NCBI GenBank assembly: GCA_035317605.1
Contig: DATHGT010000388.1
Span: forward strand, 1 to 22,826
Reading direction: 5' to 3'
Source of the DNA: DATHGT01 sp035317605
GTDB lineage: Bacteria > Methylomirabilota > Methylomirabilia > Rokubacteriales > CSP1-6
Length of the DNA: 22,826 nucleotides
Shown: one piece after another, positions 7,721-14,804 of the stretch
Numbering within the stretch: position 1 is the first letter of the stretch
How the letters are laid out: every line of letters begins with the position of its first letter
The notes under the pieces: model-generated
Told to the model about the DNA's origin: nothing
The model's database searches: none
What the model saw: the letters and a program-made list of their open reading frames with translations, nothing else
Translations under genes and position numbers: made by a program

Positions 7721-8881
7721 ATGAAGGTCACCATGTTGACTCGGGAGTATCCGCCGCACATCTACGGGGGGGCGGGGGTTGTCGTGGGGGAGTTGTCGCG
7801 GGCGTTGAGTCGGCGGATGGGGGTGGCGGTGCGGTGCTTCGGGGAGCGCGCGCCGGCGACCGACGGGATCGCGGTGCGTGGGTACACACCGTGGGAACGG
7901 CTGAAGGCGGGAGCGGACGGGCCGGCGTTCGCGCCGGCGCTGGAGACGCTGTCGATCGGACTGGCCATGGCGCGGGACCCCCTCGACGCCGACGTGGTGC
8001 ACGCGCACACCTGGTACGCGGACATGGCGGGGGTGTGGATCCGCACCCTGTATCGCGTGCCCCTCATCTTGACCCTTCATAGTTTGGAGCCGCTGAGGCC
8101 GTGGAAGGCCGATCAGCTCGGCAGCGGCTATCTGCTGTCGTCGTGGATCGAGAAGACCGCGGTGGAGACGGCCGACCGGGTGATCGCGGTGTCCGCGCGG
8201 ATGCGGGAGGACATCCTCGATCATTTTCAGGTCGATCCCGCCAAGGTCGTGGTGATCCACAACGGGATCGATCCCGAGCGCTTCCGCCGGACCGACCGGC
8301 GCGACGCCCTCGCGCGCCGGGGCGTGCGCGAGCCATACGTATTGTTCGTGGGACGGATCACCGACCAGAAGGGGATCTTCCACCTCCTGGCGGCGGTGCC
8401 CAAGCTGCCGCCGGGCGTGCAGGTCGTGCTGTGCGCCTCGGCGCCCGACACCCCCGAGATCGAAGCGCGCTTGCGGCGCGCCGTCGCCGCGCATCCCAAC
8501 GTGCTGTGGATCGCCGAGATGGTCCCGGTGGACGAGGTCATCCAGCTCTACAGTCACGCCGCCGTGTTCGTGTGCCCGTCCGTGTACGAGCCGTTCGGGA
8601 TCATCAACCTCGAGGCGATGGCCTGCCGGACGCCCGTGGTCGCTTCCTCGGTCGGCGGCATCCTCGAAGTCGTGGAGGACGGCCGCACCGGTTTGCTCGT
8701 GCCGCCGGCGAGCCCAGACGACCTGGCCGCCGCCATCCGTCGCGTGCTGGACGACCCCGATTTCGCGCGCGCGCTCGGCGAGGCCGGCCGCCGGCGCGTC
8801 GAGGAAAAGTTCAGCTGGGCCAGCGTCGCCGAGCGGACCGAGCAGGTCTACGCCGACGCGATCGCCGGATTCTCGGCCTAA
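7721..8881 (+). CDS. glgM: Glycogen synthase / alpha-maltose-1-phosphate synthase (Corynebacterium-type GT4)
   Basis: The protein has 386 residues. The start chosen is ATG 7721 (MKVTMLTREYPPHIYGGAG), because the family begins with exactly this segment and the upstream in-frame extension is not conserved-looking. The N-terminal domain has TREYPP and YGGAGVV, then HAHTWYADMAG and LTLHSLEPLRPWK. The C-terminal domain has FVGRITDQKG and the E-x7-E motif in YEPFGIINLEA. This pattern is that of the actinobacterial GlgA/GlgM group, which uses ADP-glucose either to extend glycogen or to make maltose-1-phosphate for the GlgE pathway. Which reaction this copy performs cannot be read from sequence, and no glgE, glgB or glgC is in the window. 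The next gene starts 2 nt after its stop. Confidence 0.85.
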   Translation: MKVTMLTREYPPHIYGGAGVVVGELSRALSRRMGVAVRCFGERAPATDGIAVRGYTPWERLKAGADGPAFAPALETLSIGLAMARDPLDADVVHAHTWYADMAGVWIRTLYRVPLILTLHSLEPLRPWKADQLGSGYLLSSWIEKTAVETADRVIAVSARMREDILDHFQVDPAKVVVIHNGIDPERFRRTDRRDALARRGVREPYVLFVGRITDQKGIFHLLAAVPKLPPGVQVVLCASAPDTPEIEARLRRAVAAHPNVLWIAEMVPVDEVIQLYSHAAVFVCPSVYEPFGIINLEAMACRTPVVASSVGGILEVVEDGRTGLLVPPASPDDLAAAIRRVLDDPDFARALGEAGRRRVEEKFSWASVAERTEQVYADAIAGFSA

Positions 8882-8883
8882 CC

Positions 8884-9678
8884 GTGCTCGCCAGCCTCCG
8901 CGGGTTCGTGTTCGATCTGGACGGCTGCGTGTGGACGGGCAACGTCCTCAGTCCGGGCGCGCGCGAGACCCTTGCCGCGCTCTCCGCGGCCGGCCGCCGG
9001 CTGGCGTACGTCTCGAACAACTCGCGGGCCACCGGAGCGGAGCTGGCGGCACGCTTGCGCGGCCTCGGGGTGAGCGCCGGCGACCAGGACGTGCTCACCC
9101 CACTCGACATCATCGGACGCGTGATCGCGGAGGCCTACGGCCGCGCGCGCGTGCTCGTGATGGGCGCCGACGAGCTGGCGCGGGCGGTGGCGCGGGCGGG
9201 CCACGAGATCGTCGATTTCAAGCGATACCGCGAGGCCGGCGTGGTCGTGGTCGGCAACGACTTCGATCTCAGCTACGAGCGGCTCACCGCGGCGGCCCGT
9301 GCGGCCGCGGCCGGCGCGCCCCTCGTCACGCCCAACGTCGACCCGCGCCTGCCCATCGAGAGCGGTGAGTTCCTGCCGGGCTGCGGGGCGATCGTGCGGG
9401 CGGTGGCGGTGGCGGCGGGGCGCCCGATCGTGGTCGTGGGCAAGCCCGAGCCGCCGCTGTTCAGGGTCGCGCTGGAGCACCTCGGACTGACGGCGGCGGA
9501 GACGGCGATGGTCGGCGACAGCGTGCCGTCCGATATCCGCGGCGGCCGCGGGGCGGGGATGCGGACCGTGCTCTACGCGCCGTCGGGCGCCGAGGGCGCG
9601 TCGGAACGCGCCGAGGCCGACGTCGTGGTCGCCTCGTTCGCCGAGCTGGCAGAAAAAGTTATGGGACCTTCACGTTGA
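8884..9678 (+). CDS. HAD-IIA phosphatase (NagD / 4-nitrophenylphosphatase-like)
   Basis: The protein has 264 residues from GTG 8884, which lies 2 nt after the glgM stop; there is no own ribosome site, so translation is probably coupled. Motif I is D11-L-D13-G (FDLDGCVWTG), motif II YVSNNSRAT, motif III K in VGKPEPPLF and motif IV MVGDSVPSDIRGGRGAGM. A C2-type cap lies between motifs II and III. The fold is that of NagD, phosphoglycolate phosphatase and pyridoxal phosphatase, which remove phosphate from small metabolites in the cytoplasm. The co-transcription with the glycogen synthase suggests, but does not prove, a sugar-phosphate substrate. The last codons are followed by the bactofilin promoter. 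Confidence 0.87.
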   Translation: MLASLRGFVFDLDGCVWTGNVLSPGARETLAALSAAGRRLAYVSNNSRATGAELAARLRGLGVSAGDQDVLTPLDIIGRVIAEAYGRARVLVMGADELARAVARAGHEIVDFKRYREAGVVVVGNDFDLSYERLTAAARAAAAGAPLVTPNVDPRLPIESGEFLPGCGAIVRAVAVAAGRPIVVVGKPEPPLFRVALEHLGLTAAETAMVGDSVPSDIRGGRGAGMRTVLYAPSGAEGASERAEADVVVASFAELAEKVMGPSR

Positions 9679-9683
9679 CTTGC

Positions 9684-9689
9684 TAGCAT
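9684..9689 (+). promoter_or_regulatory. -10 hexamer for leaderless transcription of the bactofilin gene
   Basis: TAGCAT ends 7 nt before the ATG at 9697; the gap (CCTCGCC) has no Shine-Dalgarno sequence. A TTGACT lies only 3 bp upstream, too close to be its -35 box. The geometry matches the other leaderless candidates. Confidence 0.5.
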
Positions 9690-9696
9690 CCTCGCC

Positions 9697-10149
9697 ATGA
9701 GCTTCTTCGGCGCGGTCGTCCGGTACTTCGATGGTCGTGAGCGTGAGTCGTCGCCCACCCGCCTCTCGTCCCCTCAGCAGGAAGGCGTGCTGAGCGCGGG
9801 TCTCGTCTTCAAGGGCGAAGTCAGCGGCGACGGCGATCTGTTCATCGCCGGCAGCTTCGAGGGCGAGATCAACGTGACGGGGACCGTGCGCGTCGGCGAA
9901 GAGGCCGAGGTCGAGGCCAACATCTCGGCCGCGATGATCGTGATCGGCGGCATGGTGCGCGGCAACGTCTCCGCGAGCACGCACGTCGAGATGCTCGCCT
10001 CCGGCACCCTCACCGGCACCGTGCGCAGCGGCAGCCTCGTGGCCGCCGAGGGCGCGTCCCTTCGCGGCGAAGTCTGGCTCGAGCGCCAGTCCCGCATGCC
10101 GTCGTCGGAATCCAGCTTCGACCCGCTCCCCACCGCCTCCAGGGCCTAG
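9697..10149 (+). CDS. Bactofilin (polymer-forming cytoskeletal protein)
   Basis: The protein has 150 residues. The central ~100 residues (about 30-130) are the bactofilin beta-helix, seen as short repeats with glycine turns every ~17 residues: VFKGEVSGDGDLFIAG, then FEGEINVTGTVRVGE, then VEANISAAMIVIGG, then VRGNVSAS and LTGTVRSG. Both ends are polar and unstructured (serine/proline/arginine-rich), as is normal. The short N-terminus MSFFGAVVRYF could be a membrane-binding amphipathic segment. Bactofilins form nucleotide-free filaments on the inner membrane and recruit peptidoglycan enzymes or define cell shape. The gene converges on a PBP1b gene with 13 bp between stop codons, so the two may be functionally linked. 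Confidence 0.92.
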   Translation: MSFFGAVVRYFDGRERESSPTRLSSPQQEGVLSAGLVFKGEVSGDGDLFIAGSFEGEINVTGTVRVGEEAEVEANISAAMIVIGGMVRGNVSASTHVEMLASGTLTGTVRSGSLVAAEGASLRGEVWLERQSRMPSSESSFDPLPTASRA

Positions 10150-10162
10150 CTCCCCCTCCGAA

Positions 10163-12490
10163 TCAGCGTCGCAGCCAGTCGCGGAAGCGGCGCCACCAGT
10201 CGGCCATCTGATCGGGGATGCCCGCGTGGTGCTCGGTGCACGGGGAGGGTTCCGTGCCGGTCAGGAACGTTTCCGGAGCCTTCGTGGGGCAATAGGCGGT
10301 GGCGAGCTTGCCCGTGGTGGGATCGATCTGGGCGACGGTGATTCCCGGAGGCACGGGGAACGATGGGGTGCCGTAGGCGTTCGCCACCTGTCGCATGAAG
10401 TCGGCCCAGATCGGGAGCGCGGCCTGCGCGCCGCTGAGCCCGATCGGCGTGTTGTCGTCGAAGCCGACCCACACCAGCGCGAGCAGCCCCGGCGAGTAGC
10501 CGACGAACCACGCGTCGCGCTCGTCGTTGGTGGTTCCGGTCTTTCCCGCCACGTCGCCGGTCACCCCGTGCGAGCGCGCCGCGGCGGCGGTGCCCGACGT
10601 GATCACCCCGCTCAGCAGTGACGTCATCAAATACGCCTCGGCGGGTGAGATGACCGGCGCCGGTGCCTCGCGGGGCGGCATCACCTCGGTCCCGTCCGGA
10701 TCGACGACCGTGCGAATCGTCGAGACCGCGGCGAGCCGGCTGCCCCCGTTGACGAACGGCAGGTACGCGCGGGCCAGCTCGACCGGCGTGACCTCGAACG
10801 CCCCCAGCGCGACGGCGGGAACCGGCGCGAGGTCGCCGGCGAGCCCGAGCTTCTGCGCGGTCTGGACGACCTCGGGGAGCCCGATCTCGAGCGCGATGCG
10901 GATCGTCGCGGCGTTCAGGGATTGCTCGAGCGCGCGGCGCACGCTCACGCGTCCCTCGTAGCGGTCGCCATAGTTCCTCGGATTCCACGGCTTGCCGCCC
11001 GAGGTCAGCTCGATCGGCGTGTCGTCGACCAGCGAGGCCGCGGTGAACGCGGGATGACCGCCGCGCTCGGCCAGCGCGGCCGCGTACACGAACGGCTTGA
11101 ACGCCGACCCCGGCTGCCGCCGCGCGAGCGCGGCGCGGTTGAACTGGCTCACCAGATAGTCGCGGCCCCCGACGAGGGCGCGGATCCCGCCCGTGGTGGG
11201 ATCGAGGGCGACCAGCGCGACCTGGACCCGCTCGGCCGGGGCCTGCCGTCGCAGTCGGGGCGCCCGCGCTTCCAGACGCTCGAGTCCGGATCTCACGGCC
11301 GCTTCCGCGAACTGCTGGAGGCTCGGGTCGAGGGTGGTGAAGACCCGGGCCGCGCGCCCGCCGACGTTGCCGCCGAGCGCCTCCTCGATCTCCTGGCGGA
11401 CGCGATCCGAGAAGTACGGCGCCGACTGGCCGGGCACGCCGGCCCGCTGCACGCGCACGGGCTCGCGCCGCGCCGCCGCGTATTCCGCCTCGACGATCTT
11501 GCCCAGCTCCAGCATGCGGGCCAGGATCACGTCGCGGCGCTCGCGCGCGCGATCGCGGTTGGTGAACGGTGAGTACGTGTTGGGCGCCCGCACCATCCCC
11601 GCGATCAGCGCGGACTCGGCCAGCGTGAGCTGGTGGACTTCCTTGTGGAAGTACGCGCGCGCCGCCGCGCCGACGCCGCGGACGGCGAGCGGCCCGTGCT
11701 GGCCGAGATAGATCTCGTTCAGGTAGGACTCGAAGATGCGCTCCTTGGGATAGCGCCACTCCACCAGCGCGGCCAGCCACGCCTCGCGCACCTTGCGCGC
11801 GTACGAGCGCCGCGAGCTGAGCAGGCGGTTCTTGACGAGCTGCTGGGTGATGGTGCTGCCGCCCTGGGTGACGCGCCCCGCCCTGAGGTTGGCCCAGGCC
11901 GCGCGGACGACCCCGCGCAGGTCGAGGCCGCCGTGGTCGAAGAAGCGGTGGTCCTCGGCGGCCAGGATCGCGCTCAAGAGCGTGATCGGCACGTCGCCCA
12001 GACGCACGGGCCGATATTCCTCGCCCGCGCGGTCGTCGATGCTGGTCAGGACTTCGGGCTCGAGCGTGGTGCTGGCCACGGACTTTCCGTCGACCTGCAC
12101 CTCGACGATCCGGTCGTCGCGCGTCTCCAGCCGCACGCGCTGGGGCTCCCGCCGCGCGGCTTCCGGCCCCGTCCGCAGCACGATCTCCCAGCCGTCGGCG
12201 CGGCGCTGGAACTGACCGGGCCCGCGCGGCCGGCCGCGCGACTCGACGTAGCGCAGCCGCGCGAGGCTGCCCGCGAGATCGACCACGCGCACGTTGACGC
12301 CGGGGCCGACCCACTGGCCGCCGGAGTAGACGAGGGTGCCCCGTCGCGTCTCCGCCCGCTCGAAGCGTCGCAGCTCGGTGGCCGTGTAGATCACAAGCGC
12401 GACCAGGAGAAGGCCCACCGTCGCGAGGAGGCCGAGCCCCACGAGCGCCCACCGGCGCTCGGCGAATCGGGCGAGGTTCAGCTTCTTCAC
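10163..12490 (-). CDS. mrcB: Bifunctional penicillin-binding protein 1B
   Basis: The protein has 775 residues from GTG 12490 (KKLNLARFAERRWA); the open frame upstream runs antisense/out of frame through the next gene. A single membrane helix lies at about 14-36. A UB2H-like domain follows (about 55-150, GPGVNVRVVDLAG). The GT51 transglycosylase has catalytic E179 in AAEDHRFFDHGG and GGSTITQQLVKN (210-221). The transpeptidase has S462-A-F-K465, SLN (524-526) and KTG (650-652), so both activities should be intact. The C-terminus ends in a short cysteine-containing tail. The UB2H domain marks the PBP1b subtype, which in E. coli is activated by the lipoprotein LpoB. A weak CATACT lies 6 nt before the GTG, so a private promoter is possible. 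It is the last gene of a femAB-GT2-PBP unit, 17 nt after GT2. Confidence 0.93.
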   Translation of the reverse strand: MKKLNLARFAERRWALVGLGLLATVGLLLVALVIYTATELRRFERAETRRGTLVYSGGQWVGPGVNVRVVDLAGSLARLRYVESRGRPRGPGQFQRRADGWEIVLRTGPEAARREPQRVRLETRDDRIVEVQVDGKSVASTTLEPEVLTSIDDRAGEEYRPVRLGDVPITLLSAILAAEDHRFFDHGGLDLRGVVRAAWANLRAGRVTQGGSTITQQLVKNRLLSSRRSYARKVREAWLAALVEWRYPKERIFESYLNEIYLGQHGPLAVRGVGAAARAYFHKEVHQLTLAESALIAGMVRAPNTYSPFTNRDRARERRDVILARMLELGKIVEAEYAAARREPVRVQRAGVPGQSAPYFSDRVRQEIEEALGGNVGGRAARVFTTLDPSLQQFAEAAVRSGLERLEARAPRLRRQAPAERVQVALVALDPTTGGIRALVGGRDYLVSQFNRAALARRQPGSAFKPFVYAAALAERGGHPAFTAASLVDDTPIELTSGGKPWNPRNYGDRYEGRVSVRRALEQSLNAATIRIALEIGLPEVVQTAQKLGLAGDLAPVPAVALGAFEVTPVELARAYLPFVNGGSRLAAVSTIRTVVDPDGTEVMPPREAPAPVISPAEAYLMTSLLSGVITSGTAAAARSHGVTGDVAGKTGTTNDERDAWFVGYSPGLLALVWVGFDDNTPIGLSGAQAALPIWADFMRQVANAYGTPSFPVPPGITVAQIDPTTGKLATAYCPTKAPETFLTGTEPSPCTEHHAGIPDQMADWWRRFRDWLRR

Positions 12491-12507
12491 GACGCTAGTA
12501 TGCCGGA

Positions 12508-13440
12508 TCAGATCAGCCGCTCGCGCGTGTGACGCCGGATGCGGGCGAGGAGGCCGGGCTTGAGCGCGCGGACGGCGTCGAGCCGGGCGTAGGCGTCGGG
12601 CGATAGCGGCGCGCGGGTGGCGAGGGCGGCGCGCGCGCCGCGGACGGCGTCGACCAGGGCGCGGCGGTAGGCGCCGAGCTCTCCGGCCCGCGCGGCCGCG
12701 AACCCCATCAGGGCGAGGTCCTGCACGATCGACCGCAGCGCGCGGGCCCCGCGATGGTTGCGCAGCGCGACCCACACCGCGTTACGAGTGAACGTGTAGT
12801 AGATCCGGCTCGACGGGCGGACCGTGGGATCGACCATGTGACGGACGCGCACGTCGGGCGTGTAGACGAGCTCGTGGCCGGCTCCGAGGAGCCGAAGCGC
12901 GAGGTCCCATCCCTCGTGGCCGATGAAGAACGGCGGCCAGTATCCGCCGGAGTCGACGAAGGCCTGGCGCCGGCACGCGGACGCGCCCTCGAGGACGTAG
13001 TCGGTGGCGAACTCATGGTCGGCCCAGCGGTCGGGATCGCGGGGATGGCACCAGTCGCGGCGGGAGAGCTGACCGCTGGCGTCGAGGATCGTGAAGTCGA
13101 CCACGGCCGCCCGCGGGTGACGCTCGAAGGCGGCGAGCCCGCGGCTGACGTCGTCGGGCGTGGTGAACAGCACGTCGTTGTCGAGCGTGAACACGACGTC
13201 GCCCTTGGCCGCGGCCACCCCGGCGTTGCGCGCGGCGGCGCCGACGTTGTCCGGCAGCTGCACCAGGCGGACGTCAGGGAACTCGTCGCGCACCATCTCG
13301 GCGCTGCCGTCGGTCGAGGCGTTGTCGACGGCGATCACGTCGAGGACCGCGTGGCGCTGGTCACGGGCGGCTTCCAGCGCGCGGCGGAGCGCGTCGCGGC
13401 GCTGATAGTTCAGGATCGAGATCGAGGCGGTCAGCGACAC
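12508..13440 (-). CDS. GT2-family glycosyltransferase (rhamnosyltransferase-like)
   Basis: The protein has 310 residues with a GTG start. The GT-A fold shows the nucleotide-binding VDNAS (39-42 region), the metal-binding DxD-type D87-N-D89 in FTLDNDV, and the acceptor/base region FFIGHEGWDLALRL. The C-terminal ~100 residues are arginine-rich helices with hydrophobic patches that could sit on the membrane face. Such enzymes add rhamnose or similar sugars to O-antigen, capsule or exopolysaccharide. Sugar identity is not readable. The GTG starts 1 nt after the stop codon of the femAB-like gene (TGA-C-GTG), a stop-restart arrangement that couples the two. Confidence 0.85.
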   Translation of the reverse strand: MSLTASISILNYQRRDALRRALEAARDQRHAVLDVIAVDNASTDGSAEMVRDEFPDVRLVQLPDNVGAAARNAGVAAAKGDVVFTLDNDVLFTTPDDVSRGLAAFERHPRAAVVDFTILDASGQLSRRDWCHPRDPDRWADHEFATDYVLEGASACRRQAFVDSGGYWPPFFIGHEGWDLALRLLGAGHELVYTPDVRVRHMVDPTVRPSSRIYYTFTRNAVWVALRNHRGARALRSIVQDLALMGFAAARAGELGAYRRALVDAVRGARAALATRAPLSPDAYARLDAVRALKPGLLARIRRHTRERLI

Positions 13441-13441
13441 G

Positions 13442-14533
13442 TCAGTTCGGGAGCTGCCGGCGCAGCCAGGGGCCCACCAGGTTGGCCACGGGCACGGGCA
13501 GGCGCGTCCACAGATCGGCCAGGTGACGGAACCGGGTGCTGTCGCGGTCGGGGGACGGCGGCGCGCCGGGCACGAGGTCGCGGAAGATCCAGGGCAGGGG
13601 ATGGGGATGGGCGCCCCACTGGCGCTTGAACTCGAACGTCCCCGCGTGCTTGAACGATCGACCCAGGTCGAGCGTGCGGTAGCCCCCCTCGCACCCGAAG
13701 CGGATCACTTCCCAGTAGAGGACGAAGTTCGGACAGAGGGCGAACGCCTCCCGCCGCGACGAGACCCAGGGCACCGCGATGGTGTCGCGGAAGAACAGGC
13801 ACACCGCGGCGCCGACGGGACGACCGTTTCCGTCCCGGACCTGGAGCACCCGCGCGGCATCGCCGAGCTCCGCGAGCATCGATCGGAAGAACGCGGGGCG
13901 ATGCACCGGCGAGCCCAGGTCGCGCATGTTCGCCGCGAAGACCTCGTAGAAGCCGTCGAGCAGCTCCGCCCCGCCCCACACGGGCGAGAGTCCGCTCTTC
14001 TCGCCCTTGCGCACGCGGTTTCGCCGCTCCGAGGGCAAGCTTTTCCACACCGTGTCGGCCGTCGAGAGCGGCAGCAGCATGGTCACCCGGTCGTCGGTGA
14101 CGGGTTCGGCCAGCTCGAGCGGATCGAACTGGCGAAGACCCAGTGAGCGTGCGCCCCGCGCGCGCGCCGCGCCGAGAGCGGCCTCGAACAGCGCGCCGGA
14201 CACGTCGGATCGGGAGGTCTCGGGGTCGACGAGGATGCCGCCGTAGTCGAGGAACGGCATCGACACGAGGTGATCGCCGAAGAGCCGGCTCCTCACGAAG
14301 ACGAGCGGCAGCACACCGACGACCTCGCCCTCGTCGACGGCGGCGAGCGCGATCGACTCGTGCCCGTACGCGTCGTGGATCACGCGGCCCCAGGCGCTGA
14401 CGTGACCGATCGTCGCGCCGGGGTGGACTTCCACGAAACGGTCCCACGCCTTGCCCACCCGCTCAGCGGCGACGATCTCCACCACGACTTCACGTCGAGG
14501 CAAGTCGAGTGCCACCCCTGGGCGAGCCTTCAT
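13442..14533 (-). CDS. FemAB-related protein (exosortase/PEP-CTERM-type GNAT acyltransferase)
   Basis: The protein has 363 residues from ATG 14533, which has GGTGAG 3 nt upstream; a GTG at 14569 in the same frame is possible but has no ribosome site. Family marks are PFLDYGGILVDPE, then the basic stretch SERRNRVRKGEKSGL, then VGAAVCLFFRD and GYRTLDLGRS followed by GTFEFKRQWGA. These match the FemAB-like family found with exosortase and exopolysaccharide genes. Two GNAT-like halves are expected. Classic FemABX enzymes transfer aminoacyl groups from tRNA to peptidoglycan precursors. In exopolysaccharide loci the acyl donor and acceptor are unknown. Here it leads a unit with a GT2 and a PBP1b, which favours a role in envelope glycan modification. 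No exosortase gene is in the window. Confidence 0.85.
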   Translation of the reverse strand: MKARPGVALDLPRREVVVEIVAAERVGKAWDRFVEVHPGATIGHVSAWGRVIHDAYGHESIALAAVDEGEVVGVLPLVFVRSRLFGDHLVSMPFLDYGGILVDPETSRSDVSGALFEAALGAARARGARSLGLRQFDPLELAEPVTDDRVTMLLPLSTADTVWKSLPSERRNRVRKGEKSGLSPVWGGAELLDGFYEVFAANMRDLGSPVHRPAFFRSMLAELGDAARVLQVRDGNGRPVGAAVCLFFRDTIAVPWVSSRREAFALCPNFVLYWEVIRFGCEGGYRTLDLGRSFKHAGTFEFKRQWGAHPHPLPWIFRDLVPGAPPSPDRDSTRFRHLADLWTRLPVPVANLVGPWLRRQLPN

Positions 14534-14643
14534 TAGCTCACCAGCGTTCGCTTTCTCGACGAGCGTCACGAGCCAAGTCGAGGCTGCCGGTGTTGGCGAC
14601 GCGGCGTCAGAGCGTCACGGAAAACGTTTGCTCAACACTCGGA

Positions 14644-14670
14644 TGTAATTTCAGCCACGGCTGTAATTTC
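14644..14670 (+). repeat. Direct repeat TGTAATTTC, period 18 bp
   Basis: TGTAATTTC occurs at 14644-14652 and again at 14662-14670, with the next bases (AG / CG) also similar. The copies lie in the AT-richer 271-bp gap between the divergent femAB-like and secreted glycosidase genes. A spacing near two helical turns suggests a pair of protein-binding sites controlling one or both genes. No protein family is recognised from the motif. Confidence 0.4.
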
Positions 14671-14772
14671 CGCAACCGTCCAGTTATCCATCACTTCACG
14701 AGCGTTTCGGCTCTGGCCCGTCTGTTGCCACCCGTCAGCCCCCCGGAAATAGGTTGCATAGTTTGTAAATCA

Positions 14773-14791
14773 GTCGCTGTACAACAGCGAC
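14773..14791 (+). promoter_or_regulatory. Perfect 8-bp inverted repeat just upstream of the secreted glycosidase gene
   Basis: GTCGCTGT and ACAGCGAC are separated by 3 bp (ACA). The element ends 13 nt before the ATG at 14805, right before the purine-rich ribosome site GGGGGACGGG. As DNA it could be an operator. As RNA it would be a hairpin at the 5' end that might protect the message or gate translation. A TAGTTT at 14759-14764, inside the sequence TTGCATAGTTT, is the best -10 candidate and would place the hairpin within a few bases of the transcript start. Confidence 0.5.
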
Positions 14792-14804
14792 ATCGGGGGA
14801 CGGG

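Noticed and set aside
8101..8883. Upstream part of the plus-strand frame that contains the HAD-IIA gene
   Set aside because: It overlaps glgM in another frame and is arginine-rich without motifs; the HAD protein starts at GTG 8884.
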